A model generated the notes under the pieces. That model saw only the letters and a program-made list of their open reading frames with translations. It searched no databases and had not been told where the DNA came from. A stretch of DNA of 41,941 bases, from NCBI GenBank assembly GCA_017551025.1, contig JAFZNG010000018.1:1-41941 (forward strand), written 5' to 3'. Within the stretch, counting starts at the first letter, position 1. Each line of letters starts with the position of its first letter. Of the stretch, positions 1 to 6,770 are shown piece by piece. Both the position numbers and the translations under genes were made by a program. The DNA comes from Paludibacteraceae bacterium (lineage in GTDB: Bacteria; Bacteroidota; Bacteroidia; Bacteroidales; Paludibacteraceae).

Positions 1-3000
1 CCGACCGTTAAATCTGTGACATTTGATCCGGATGGTGGAAACTTTGCTGGTTCTCAAACTATATCTCTTTCTCAAGAGGACAGCAAGGCTATTTATTATA
101 CGACAGATGCGACTGCCGGTGCCGGAGATCCTTCTGATCAATCTCCTTGGGTAGCATATGATAATGATAACAAGCCTTCTATTTCTGCTACGACTACTAT
201 TTATGCAGCAGCAAAAGATGGTTCTGCATGGAGCTCTGTGGTATCGAAGACCTTTACGAAGGTTACACCTTTGACAACCATGGAAGAAGTACAAGCGCAA
301 ATGCCTGAATCTGGTAGTGCAACTATTCATTTCACTATTACAGACTGGGTAGTAACCGCTGCAAAAGAAAAACAAAGTCAAGTATGGATAACAAATGCCG
401 ACAATACAAAAGGTATATTATTATACAAATCCGACCATGGTTTTGTGGCCGGAAATAAACTGAATGGAACTGTAGTAGATGCCACCATTGCAAAATTTAA
501 CGGTGGTCCCGAGTTAACCTCGCTAACATCTTCTCAAGTAAATGTTACAAATATCACTGAAGATATTACTCCGATCGTAACGACCCTTGCCTCTTTGACA
601 AGCAGTTTCCCCGCCGATCAAGGACGTATCGTAACCTTGGAAAACATGACGTATTCATCAAGTTCAAGTAATTTCTCTGACGGGACAAACACCATTGCTC
701 TTGATACACGATTACTTGCTTCTAGTCCCACGTTAACGAACACCAAGAAGTATAATTTAACTGGAGTAGTGATGTATGCATCAGGAGGAACAATAAAGCT
801 TATTCCACGCAGTACTAATGACATCCAGTTAGTACCAGAGAAAACATTATCTTTTATTACTTTAGATGGTACATACCCGACGACTTTTGAGCAAGGAGAT
901 GAATTCTCTCATGCTGGAATGACTGTTACGGCTCACTATACGGACAATTCTACTGACGACGTGACTTCTTCTGCTTCTTTTACCGGCTATAATATGGCCA
1001 ATACTGGCAACCAGACAGTCACTGTAAGTTATACAGAAGGAACTACTAAAACAGAGACTTATTCGATTACCGTTAATGAACCGACTCCGACCGGAGATTG
1101 GGAATTGTTCGATGGAGAATTGACAGATTTGGAAGAAGGTGATTATCTTATTTATGACGATGGTTATCAAGGTAGTTTAATGATTGCTGAGATTGCAAGT
1201 AGTCGTTTCAACTATGAAGTTGCCACACCTGATGCAAACGGAATCATCTCTAACCCGAGCGGATATGCTGTTTGGACGTTAGCTAAGTCCGGTGACTATT
1301 GGACGTTCTACAATGTTAAGGCAGGTAAATACGCTGCTGCGACCGGTGCATCCGGAAAGGCACAGTTGATGGACGATTTAACAGGAGAATATGCTGATAA
1401 AGCAAAATGGGCTATTGATGATAATTTGGTTGTAACCAATAAGTATAATACGGATAATAGCGTAAATGCTATGTTGCGTCACAATTTTAGTGTAAGTGAT
1501 AGCAAAAACTATGGTTTCGCCTGCTACAGCAACTCCACTGGAAATGTACCTGTATTCTACAAACAAGCCACTCCGAGTTATTACATTTCAGAGACACTGA
1601 CCGGATGTTCTGCTGCTGAAGGTAATGCAACTAAAGTTCCGCAGACACCGACTGAGGATGTTATCTTGAAATACAACTTGACACCCGGTTATGTATGGCC
1701 AGACGCTATTACAGTAGAGGTCGGCGGTGTTGCTTTAGATGCAAATGAACTCGATTATGATTGGGATATCACGAAGACTCCTGCTGAGCTGACAATTGAC
1801 TATACTAAGGTTAATGGCAATATTGCTATAACCATTGAGGCACAAGCAAAGACGTTGACTGATATTACGATTGCTCAGGCTCCGACAAAAGTAGATTATG
1901 AGACCGGCGAGACTTTCGATCCTGCAGGTTTGCAGATTAGTCTGAATTATACGGTAGGTGCTTCGGACATTGTTGAATATAGCAATCTTACCGCAGCCGA
2001 CTTTACCTTCTCGCCGGATTTGGAGACTGCTCTTGAGAAGACTGACGTAAAGGTAACTATCACCTACGCTGGCGAGAACGTTGATCAAACTATTACCGTT
2101 ACAGATCCCGTTCCACAAACTAAGGCAGTAGTACTTATTGCCGAATACGACAATAAGTTCTATGCAATGTCTAATGCAGTTGCAAATAACGTTAGCCCGG
2201 CTATTGAAATAACAAAGAACGGTGACAATATTGTTGTTGCAAGTACCGATGAAAAGAATGCTGTACAATGGTATATGAGCAAACTCGGCTCGACTGTTAA
2301 TCTTCAAGTAACAGACGAAAATGGTCAATATCTGTCAAGTACTTCAGGAAGCGCAAGTATGAGCCTATCTGATAGCAAAACAGATTGGACTATAACACAA
2401 GATGGTACCAATTACTTGATTGCTATTGGTTCTACTCGAGCTATTTTGTATCAAGCAAATGGAAACACGTTCAAACATTATGCAACAAGCAATACCACCG
2501 GTTATGCAAGAATCACTGAAATCTTCGAGGTGGCAGAAGGTGCTACGAATATTGAGGTAGTAACACCTATTGTTCATGAATTCGCTATTGATCCGGATGA
2601 GGCAGTTGATTTTGGAACAGTTGAGGTCGGTGAAAGTGTATCTTCGAAATCGTTCGACGTTACGCTGACGAACATTGCTTCGGCTACTGTTACGCTTGAC
2701 GACAATACTGCATTCAGTATTGATGTAACTGCTCTTACCGCAGATGGTACAATTACCGTTACTCCGAATACAGAAAATGCAGGTAACTTCTCAGCGACTA
2801 TTACGCTTAGCGATGATGCAGGTGTTGCAGCAGACAAAGTTATCAACGTAACGATGAAAGTTGTTGTACCGCGTGACTGCGACCGTGAGGATGATTTCAA
2901 TACGGTAGGAGCTAACAGTTCATACACAACCAGAAATTCTACTGACGGATGGAATGCTGTTAACACTGCAGTAATTGCAGGCGAAGATATTACTTATTGG

Positions 3001-3942
3001 ATGATTAGTGGTGGAACTGACGAAGTAGGTGTTATTACCTCGCCCGAATTCAATTATGGTATTGGTAAATTGTCATTCGACTATAAATATACATTCAACG
3101 AGAGCAATGGTGTTTCCTTCAAGGTAGAGATTAAACAAGATGGTGCTCTTGTAGCAGGTAAGTCTTATACAGTTACTAATGCTACTGCCGTACAGAATAC
3201 TGTTTACTCTGAGACTATTGAGAATATCAATGTAGAGGGCAAGTTCCAAATCGTTATTACCAACCTTAGTCCGTCCAACAAAACTGGTCATAAGGACCGT
3301 TTTGCAATTGGTAACCTCTGCTGGAAGAAGTATGGTGAGCCGGCTTATGACGAAGTGCGTACTGGATTGACAACTGGCTGGTATTACACGATGTGTTTGG
3401 ATAAAGCTGTTGACGCAGTTCAAGGCGGAACCATCTGGCGCGTACTGAGCAAGGCCGAGAATAACAAAGACATCATCCTCGAAGAAGTAATCGATCGTCC
3501 TCTTGTAGCTGGTCGTCCGTATATCTTCAACGCATCGGCTGATAAGTTAGAGGTTCTTTATGACGGCAAGAAAGTAAACGCTCCGCTCACAGAAGGCAAC
3601 AACGGTCTTGTAGGTTCGTTTACCGAAGAAGTTATCACTCCGAATCCGAACTACTACATTCTGTACAACAACGCTTTGTACTATGTAGAAGACGCAGGCG
3701 CTACTGTAAAAGTTGGTGCACACCGCGCTTATCTGGATATGACAGGTGTTCCGGCTTACAGCAATGTAATCCCGGCTCCGGGTGTTCGCCGCGTACACAT
3801 GGCAGTTTACGGTGAGCAGACTGCAACCGGATGCGAGAACATCAATGCTACCGATGCTCCTGTTAAGATGATCATCGACGGTCAACTCTACATCCTCCGC
3901 GGCGAGAAGATGTATAACGCTAACGGTCAGTTGGTAAAATAA
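1..3942 (+). CDS. Large multidomain exported adhesin-like protein, 5' end outside the window
   Basis: The reading frame is open from base 1, so the gene starts upstream; about 1313 residues are visible. Modules in order by visible residue: a chitobiase/hexosaminidase C-terminal-like domain (about 1-85, FDPDGG and YYTTD), an OB-like DUF5689/DUF6359-type region (about 90-270), a bacterial Ig-like domain (about 283-360), a beta-rich module (about 365-535, related in layout to one at about 715-865), a second Ig-like domain (about 622-705), a VDFGTVEVGE immunoglobulin-like domain (about 870-960), a jelly-roll-like region (about 965-1125) and a C-terminal beta domain. It ends in a 25-residue tail, KMIIDGQLYILR plus YNANGQLVK. 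The same tail pattern ends the protein at 25454-27442, so I infer a type IX secretion or surface-sorting signal. No catalytic domain is visible; any enzyme part would be upstream. The architecture is confident, the exact domain family names are less so. Confidence 0.85.
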   Translation, partial: PTVKSVTFDPDGGNFAGSQTISLSQEDSKAIYYTTDATAGAGDPSDQSPWVAYDNDNKPSISATTTIYAAAKDGSAWSSVVSKTFTKVTPLTTMEEVQAQMPESGSATIHFTITDWVVTAAKEKQSQVWITNADNTKGILLYKSDHGFVAGNKLNGTVVDATIAKFNGGPELTSLTSSQVNVTNITEDITPIVTTLASLTSSFPADQGRIVTLENMTYSSSSSNFSDGTNTIALDTRLLASSPTLTNTKKYNLTGVVMYASGGTIKLIPRSTNDIQLVPEKTLSFITLDGTYPTTFEQGDEFSHAGMTVTAHYTDNSTDDVTSSASFTGYNMANTGNQTVTVSYTEGTTKTETYSITVNEPTPTGDWELFDGELTDLEEGDYLIYDDGYQGSLMIAEIASSRFNYEVATPDANGIISNPSGYAVWTLAKSGDYWTFYNVKAGKYAAATGASGKAQLMDDLTGEYADKAKWAIDDNLVVTNKYNTDNSVNAMLRHNFSVSDSKNYGFACYSNSTGNVPVFYKQATPSYYISETLTGCSAAEGNATKVPQTPTEDVILKYNLTPGYVWPDAITVEVGGVALDANELDYDWDITKTPAELTIDYTKVNGNIAITIEAQAKTLTDITIAQAPTKVDYETGETFDPAGLQISLNYTVGASDIVEYSNLTAADFTFSPDLETALEKTDVKVTITYAGENVDQTITVTDPVPQTKAVVLIAEYDNKFYAMSNAVANNVSPAIEITKNGDNIVVASTDEKNAVQWYMSKLGSTVNLQVTDENGQYLSSTSGSASMSLSDSKTDWTITQDGTNYLIAIGSTRAILYQANGNTFKHYATSNTTGYARITEIFEVAEGATNIEVVTPIVHEFAIDPDEAVDFGTVEVGESVSSKSFDVTLTNIASATVTLDDNTAFSIDVTALTADGTITVTPNTENAGNFSATITLSDDAGVAADKVINVTMKVVVPRDCDREDDFNTVGANSSYTTRNSTDGWNAVNTAVIAGEDITYWMISGGTDEVGVITSPEFNYGIGKLSFDYKYTFNESNGVSFKVEIKQDGALVAGKSYTVTNATAVQNTVYSETIENINVEGKFQIVITNLSPSNKTGHKDRFAIGNLCWKKYGEPAYDEVRTGLTTGWYYTMCLDKAVDAVQGGTIWRVLSKAENNKDIILEEVIDRPLVAGRPYIFNASADKLEVLYDGKKVNAPLTEGNNGLVGSFTEEVITPNPNYYILYNNALYYVEDAGATVKVGAHRAYLDMTGVPAYSNVIPAPGVRRVHMAVYGEQTATGCENINATDAPVKMIIDGQLYILRGEKMYNANGQLVK

Positions 3943-3955
3943 ACGAGTGAATTTT

Positions 3956-4047
3956 CTAGTCAACTAGTCTACTGGTCAACTGGTGGACTGGTTGACTAGA
4001 AGATGATTATACGAGTCAACGAGTCAACGAGTCAACTGGTAAACTGG
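3956..4047 (+). repeat. Degenerate 8-nt tandem repeat arrays (CTRGTCAA-like), two blocks
   Basis: Block one (3956-3999) is 5.5 units of 8 nt: CTAGTCAA, CTAGTCTA, CTGGTCAA, CTGGTGGA, CTGGTTGA, then CTAG. After 12 nt of other sequence, block two (4012-4047) has three identical units CGAGTCAA, then CTGGTAAA and CTGG. The outer ends of block one (CTAGTCAAC and GTTGACTAG) are inverted repeats and could form a hairpin. The same unit in the opposite orientation follows the next gene at 4621-4644. Confidence 0.9.
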
Positions 4048-4056
4048 AAACGTAGA

Positions 4057-4620
4057 ATGGCTACTTATCTAAATAAAGGTGGATTTCTGATGTATCCGGG
4101 TTCTTATAGATCCCTAAACTGCTACAAGAAGACCGTTATCCTTTACGATATGACCATCTACTACATTGATAAGTACCTTCAGCCATCTGATAGAACCTAC
4201 GGGCAAATGAAACAGGCTGCACGTTCAGGAAAGCAGAATATTGTTGAGGGGCTGGAAGACAAGATGACTTCTACCGATACAGGTTTGCACCTTGTAAACG
4301 TAGCGCGCGGGAGTCTGCAAGAACTACGCGAGGACTACGAAGATGAGTTGCGATCAAGCCGTATGAAGTTATGGGGAAGGGATCACGAGCGATACACAGG
4401 ACTACTGCAATTCTGCAAAGCGCATAATGAGGTAGAAGACTACGCACCCTATTATGAGAAATGGGATCGTGAGACTTTCTGTAATGTAGCATTGACGCTA
4501 ATCCATCAAGCGGATAAAGGACTCATGACGCTATTACAGCGCATCGAAGCCGAATTCCTCGAAGAAGGCGGTGTCAGAGAGCGGATGACGATAGCCCGCA
4601 AGCAACAACGAGGCTACTAG
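4057..4620 (+). CDS. Four-helix-bundle protein (S23 / 23S rRNA intervening-sequence-protein-like, 'suffix' subfamily)
   Basis: The 187-residue product has the marks of the Bacteroidetes four-helix-bundle family related to the 23S rRNA intervening sequence protein: YDMTIYYIDKYL, then RTYGQMKQAARSGKQNIVEG, then a helix with LVNVARGSLQELREDYED. The family is alpha-helical and may bind nucleic acid, but its cellular role is not established. I chose the ATG at 4057. The frame extends to an ATG at 4001-4005 only through codons made of the 8-nt repeat, which would add 18 repeat-derived residues. The gene stands alone between repeat arrays of opposite orientation, an arrangement suggesting a small mobile or repeat-associated unit. 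An Avd-like role in a diversity-generating retroelement is not supported, as no reverse transcriptase or template repeat is present. Confidence 0.85.
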   Translation: MATYLNKGGFLMYPGSYRSLNCYKKTVILYDMTIYYIDKYLQPSDRTYGQMKQAARSGKQNIVEGLEDKMTSTDTGLHLVNVARGSLQELREDYEDELRSSRMKLWGRDHERYTGLLQFCKAHNEVEDYAPYYEKWDRETFCNVALTLIHQADKGLMTLLQRIEAEFLEEGGVRERMTIARKQQRGY

Positions 4621-4644
4621 AAGACCAGTTGACCAGTTAACCAG
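4621..4644 (-). repeat. 8-nt repeat array, inverted copy downstream of the four-helix-bundle gene
   Basis: Read on the minus strand this is CTGGTTAA, CTGGTCAA, CTGGTCTT: three units of the repeat that precedes the gene on the plus strand. It starts directly after the stop codon. An 8-bp string, CTAGAAGA, occurs at both junctions (3996-4003 and 4617-4624). Confidence 0.85.
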
Positions 4645-4675
4645 AACACTAAAAAACTATGTAACTAAAATAATT

Positions 4676-4822
4676 ATGAGAAAAATGTATAAAAAACCGA
4701 TTGTAGAGACTACGGATATGATGCCGAGTTCTATTATGCAAACCAGCCCGAATGTTCTCAATAACACTCAGCAGGGAACTGGTAGCATCCCAAGTTCGGG
4801 AGATCCGATTGTAGGAGGATAA
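4676..4822 (+). CDS. Small peptide of 48 residues, possible exported or modified precursor
   Basis: An ATG-initiated frame encodes 48 residues beginning MRKMYKKPIVETTDMM and ending DPIVGG. The layout resembles the short Bacteroidales peptides of the type MKK-(x)-KP-(x)-E followed by a small-residue-rich tail, which are usually annotated as hypothetical and are sometimes RiPP-like precursors. There is no classical signal peptide, no cysteine, and no modification enzyme nearby. The terminal Gly-Gly is notable but has no cargo after it, so it is not a leader of the double-glycine type. No clear promoter is seen in the short upstream gap. Function unknown; I consider it likely to be a real gene, but homologues would be needed to prove it. 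Confidence 0.55.
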   Translation: MRKMYKKPIVETTDMMPSSIMQTSPNVLNNTQQGTGSIPSSGDPIVGG

Positions 4823-4855
4823 CCCCCTCCCTTTTCGCCCTTGCGGCGACACGTT

Positions 4856-4963
4856 TTACAGCAACCTTGCCTCTCGGCGAGGTTGTTGTGGTTAAAAAAA
4901 GAAAAATTTTGATTTTTAAGCCCAAATACTTGCATATTCCAAATATTTGTAGTAATTTTGCAG
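4856..4963 (+). repeat. 108-bp direct repeat, copy 1 (hairpin plus promoter)
   Basis: This matches 5794-5901 at 106 of 108 positions (differences at 4890/5828 and 4956/5894). It holds a strong hairpin (CAACCTTGCC, loop TCTC, GGCGAGGTTG at 4862-4885), an A-rich stretch and a complete Bacteroidetes promoter. The two copies bracket the VapD module. Confidence 0.93.
4929..4960 (+). promoter_or_regulatory. Bacteroidetes-type promoter of the VapD module (in repeat copy 1)
   Basis: CTTG at 4929-4932, 20 nt, then TAATTTTG at 4953-4960 followed by C. This fits the TTTG-N20-TAnnTTTG promoter used by housekeeping genes elsewhere in the window. The first start codon is 25 nt downstream. Confidence 0.75.
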
Positions 4964-4984
4964 CAAAATTGAAAGGAGAATATC

Positions 4985-5158
4985 ATGAGTAAAGGACAGT
5001 ATGCATATGTGAGCCCGGAATTAACGGGACTTACAGAGAAGGTGAAGGGCGAGGTGATTAACGTACGCCAAAATCCGTTCCTAGGACAGGAGATTGCTGT
5101 TCGTGACGCGGGCGGACGTATCTATTTTGGAGAATCAAAGTACTTTTCTGCAATTTAA
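4985..5158 (+). CDS. Small protein upstream of VapD, putative antitoxin
   Basis: The 57-residue product (MSKGQYAYVSPELTGL at the start, RIYFGESKYF near the end) has no domain I recognise. It lies 6 nt before vapD, under the same promoter. Unlike most genes here it has a strong ribosome-binding site, GAAAGGAG at 4971-4978. In Haemophilus, VapD is paired with a small upstream antitoxin, VapX; by position this gene would play that part. That is inference from order and size, not from sequence similarity. Mixed acidic and basic residues and a VRDAGGRIYFG segment suggest a small beta-rich fold. Confidence 0.7.
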   Translation: MSKGQYAYVSPELTGLTEKVKGEVINVRQNPFLGQEIAVRDAGGRIYFGESKYFSAI

Positions 5159-5164
5159 GAGCTT

Positions 5165-5443
5165 ATGTTCGCGATAGCTTTCGACATGGTCATTAAAGAC
5201 CTGAAGACCTATTACGGTGAACCGTATAATAATGCTTACTATGACATAAGTGTTATTATGGAGCAGTATGGCTTTTACCGTACTCAAGGAAGCGTTTATC
5301 TAACAGAGAATAACGACATGACCAATCTATTTCGTGCTATGAATGCATTGAAAGCGACTCCTTGGTTCAAGTCTTCTGTACGTGATATTCGAGCCTTCCG
5401 TGTTGAGAACTGGTCTGACTTTACCCAATTTATGAAAGAATAA
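5165..5443 (+). CDS. vapD: VapD-family endoribonuclease (toxin of a TA-like module)
   Basis: The 92-residue product is a full-length VapD: MFAIAFDMVI at the N-terminus, YGFYRTQGSVYL in the middle, and NLFRAMNALKATPWF then SVRDIRAFRVENWSDF toward the end. The family has a Cas2-like ferredoxin fold; Helicobacter and Haemophilus members cleave RNA and act as toxins. Asp7, in the first beta strand, matches the family's conserved acidic residue. It follows the 57-residue gene by 6 nt. VapD resembles Cas2 in fold but no cas gene or CRISPR array is present. The family call is secure; toxicity and the identity of the antitoxin are inference. Confidence 0.93.
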   Translation: MFAIAFDMVIKDLKTYYGEPYNNAYYDISVIMEQYGFYRTQGSVYLTENNDMTNLFRAMNALKATPWFKSSVRDIRAFRVENWSDFTQFMKE

Positions 5444-5542
5444 TTCCTCATCGAGAAAATGATGTATAACAGTCTAAATATTACAGTCTCATAATGTTTA
5501 ATAGAGCGGCGCGAGTGCTTCGTTCGTAACATTTGAGACAAT

Positions 5543-5791
5543 ATGAGTAGAAGTAAGAAATGGACTCCTGCAGGGACTTTTTGCTGCTGTAAGTCACAGA
5601 AAAGAGGAAAGCAATTTAGTCATCGCAGGTTTCGTCGCTTCGAACGAATGACATTACTTTCCAAAAACGAAAAACGACTGCCATTCTATCAACGAGAATT
5701 AACAAGTCCTTGGGATTTGGGCGGTGACGGAAAATGTCATTGGGGGCATCACCCCGATGAAGAGTGGTATCGGCGCGCTATGCGCAAGTAA
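5543..5791 (+). CDS. Small basic Cys/His-containing protein of unknown function
   Basis: The product is 82 residues, strongly basic in its first half (MSRSKKWTP, FCCCKSQKRGK, HRRFRRFER) with a conserved-looking C-terminus containing PWDLGGDGKCHWGH and EEWYRRAMR. I recall similar short proteins in other gut Bacteroidales, always without assigned function, so I think it is real. The cysteine cluster at residues 13-16 and the CHWGHH motif could bind metal, but no standard zinc-finger spacing is present. It is 99 nt after vapD, inside the segment bounded by the two 108-bp repeats, and stops 2 nt before copy 2. The gap before it (5444-5542) holds nothing I recognise. Confidence 0.6.
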   Translation: MSRSKKWTPAGTFCCCKSQKRGKQFSHRRFRRFERMTLLSKNEKRLPFYQRELTSPWDLGGDGKCHWGHHPDEEWYRRAMRK

Positions 5792-5793
5792 AA

Positions 5794-5901
5794 TTACAGC
5801 AACCTTGCCTCTCGGCGAGGTTGTTGTAGTTAAAAAAAGAAAAATTTTGATTTTTAAGCCCAAATACTTGCATATTCCAAATATTTGTAGTAAATTTGCA
5901 G
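5794..5901 (+). repeat. 108-bp direct repeat, copy 2 (hairpin plus promoter)
   Basis: Near-identical to 4856-4963, offset by exactly 938 bp. It contains the same hairpin (5800-5823) and promoter, and begins directly after the stop of the small basic gene. Homologous recombination between the copies would delete the VapD module and place the BRO-N gene under a single promoter. Confidence 0.93.
5867..5898 (+). promoter_or_regulatory. Promoter of the BRO-N gene (in repeat copy 2)
   Basis: CTTG at 5867-5870, 20 nt, TAAATTTG at 5891-5898, then C. The BRO-N start codon is 25 nt downstream, the same distance as in copy 1. Confidence 0.75.
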
Positions 5902-5922
5902 TAGATTTATAAGATAGTAGTT

Positions 5923-6768
5923 ATGGCTGAGCACGAAGCAATAAAATTGTTTGAGTCCATCCGCGTACGCGTGGTTTGGGATGATGTGCAAGAGAAATAT
6001 TATTTCTCCATTGTGGATGTAGTTAGCGTCTTGACAGAAAGTATCGATGCTACAGCATATTGGCGCAAGTTGAAACAACGTCTCAAAGATGAGGGAAATG
6101 AAACCGTGACAAATTGTCACGCTTTGAAACTTACCGCAGCAGACGGCAAACAACGTCTTGCAGATGTAGCTGATACTGAACAACTTTTGCGTATCATCCA
6201 GTCTATTCCATCAAAGAAGGCAGAGCCGTTTAAACAATGGTTAGCACAGGTAGGCGCGGAACGGATTCGTCAGATGCGAGACCCGGAGTTGAACATCGAA
6301 CAAGCCATAAAGGACTATCGCCGTTTGGGCTACTCCGAAAACTGGATTAACCAGCGTATCAAAACGATCGAGATTCGTAAAGGATTGACCGATGAATGGA
6401 AACGAAGCGGTGTGGAGAACGAAAGCGACTATGCCCGTCTGACGGATTTGATGAGTAAGATCTGGAGCGGTATGACTACGCGCGAATATAAGGAGCACAA
6501 AGGTCTTACAGACCAGAACTTGCGGGACAACATGACCAATATGGAGTTGCTGCTAAATGCGCTTGCCGAACAAACGGCTACCGACTTGAGCAAAGAGCGC
6601 AATCCCGAAGGCTTGGCAGAAAGCGCTCACGTAGCGAAAGATGGCGCTGAAGTGGCACGCAATGCACGTGCAGACATTGAGCACAGACTCGGTCACTCGG
6701 TCATCAGCAACAAGAAAGCCATCGATTACATCACTCCGCAAGATGAATTGCCATTCGAGAAAGAATAA
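5923..6768 (+). CDS. BRO-N domain protein (DinD / prophage antirepressor-like)
   Basis: The 281-residue product begins with a BRO-N-type domain (about residues 8-110: KLFESIRVRVVWDD, YYFSIVDVVSVLT, then WLAQVGAERI), followed by a helical region with IKDYRRLGYSENWINQRI and a C-terminal part rich in charged helices. Such proteins are annotated as BRO family, prophage antirepressor or DNA-damage-inducible protein D-like. They are thought to bind DNA and are common in phage-derived and accessory regions. The gene has its own promoter inside the second 108-bp repeat and ends 2 nt before aroC, so aroC may be co-transcribed from this promoter. No phage structural genes are nearby. Function beyond DNA binding is unknown. 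Confidence 0.85.
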   Translation: MAEHEAIKLFESIRVRVVWDDVQEKYYFSIVDVVSVLTESIDATAYWRKLKQRLKDEGNETVTNCHALKLTAADGKQRLADVADTEQLLRIIQSIPSKKAEPFKQWLAQVGAERIRQMRDPELNIEQAIKDYRRLGYSENWINQRIKTIEIRKGLTDEWKRSGVENESDYARLTDLMSKIWSGMTTREYKEHKGLTDQNLRDNMTNMELLLNALAEQTATDLSKERNPEGLAESAHVAKDGAEVARNARADIEHRLGHSVISNKKAIDYITPQDELPFEKE

Positions 6769-6770
6769 TT

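Noticed and set aside
4057-4620. Avd component of a diversity-generating retroelement
   Set aside because: The protein is a four-helix bundle, but there is no reverse transcriptase, template repeat or variable repeat in the window.
4862-4885. Hairpin in the 108-bp repeat as an intrinsic terminator
   Set aside because: The stem is strong but is followed by TTGTGGTTAAAAAAAG on the plus strand, with no T tract in either direction.
4856-5901. 108-bp repeats as integron attC sites
   Set aside because: A hairpin and small TA-like cargo recall integron cassettes, but the GTTRRRY / RYYYAAC core sites are absent, no integrase is seen, and the repeat contains a full promoter.
5923-6768. BRO-N gene as a sign of a resident prophage
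   Set aside because: No integrase, capsid, tail, terminase or lysis genes are nearby; aroC follows 2 nt later.
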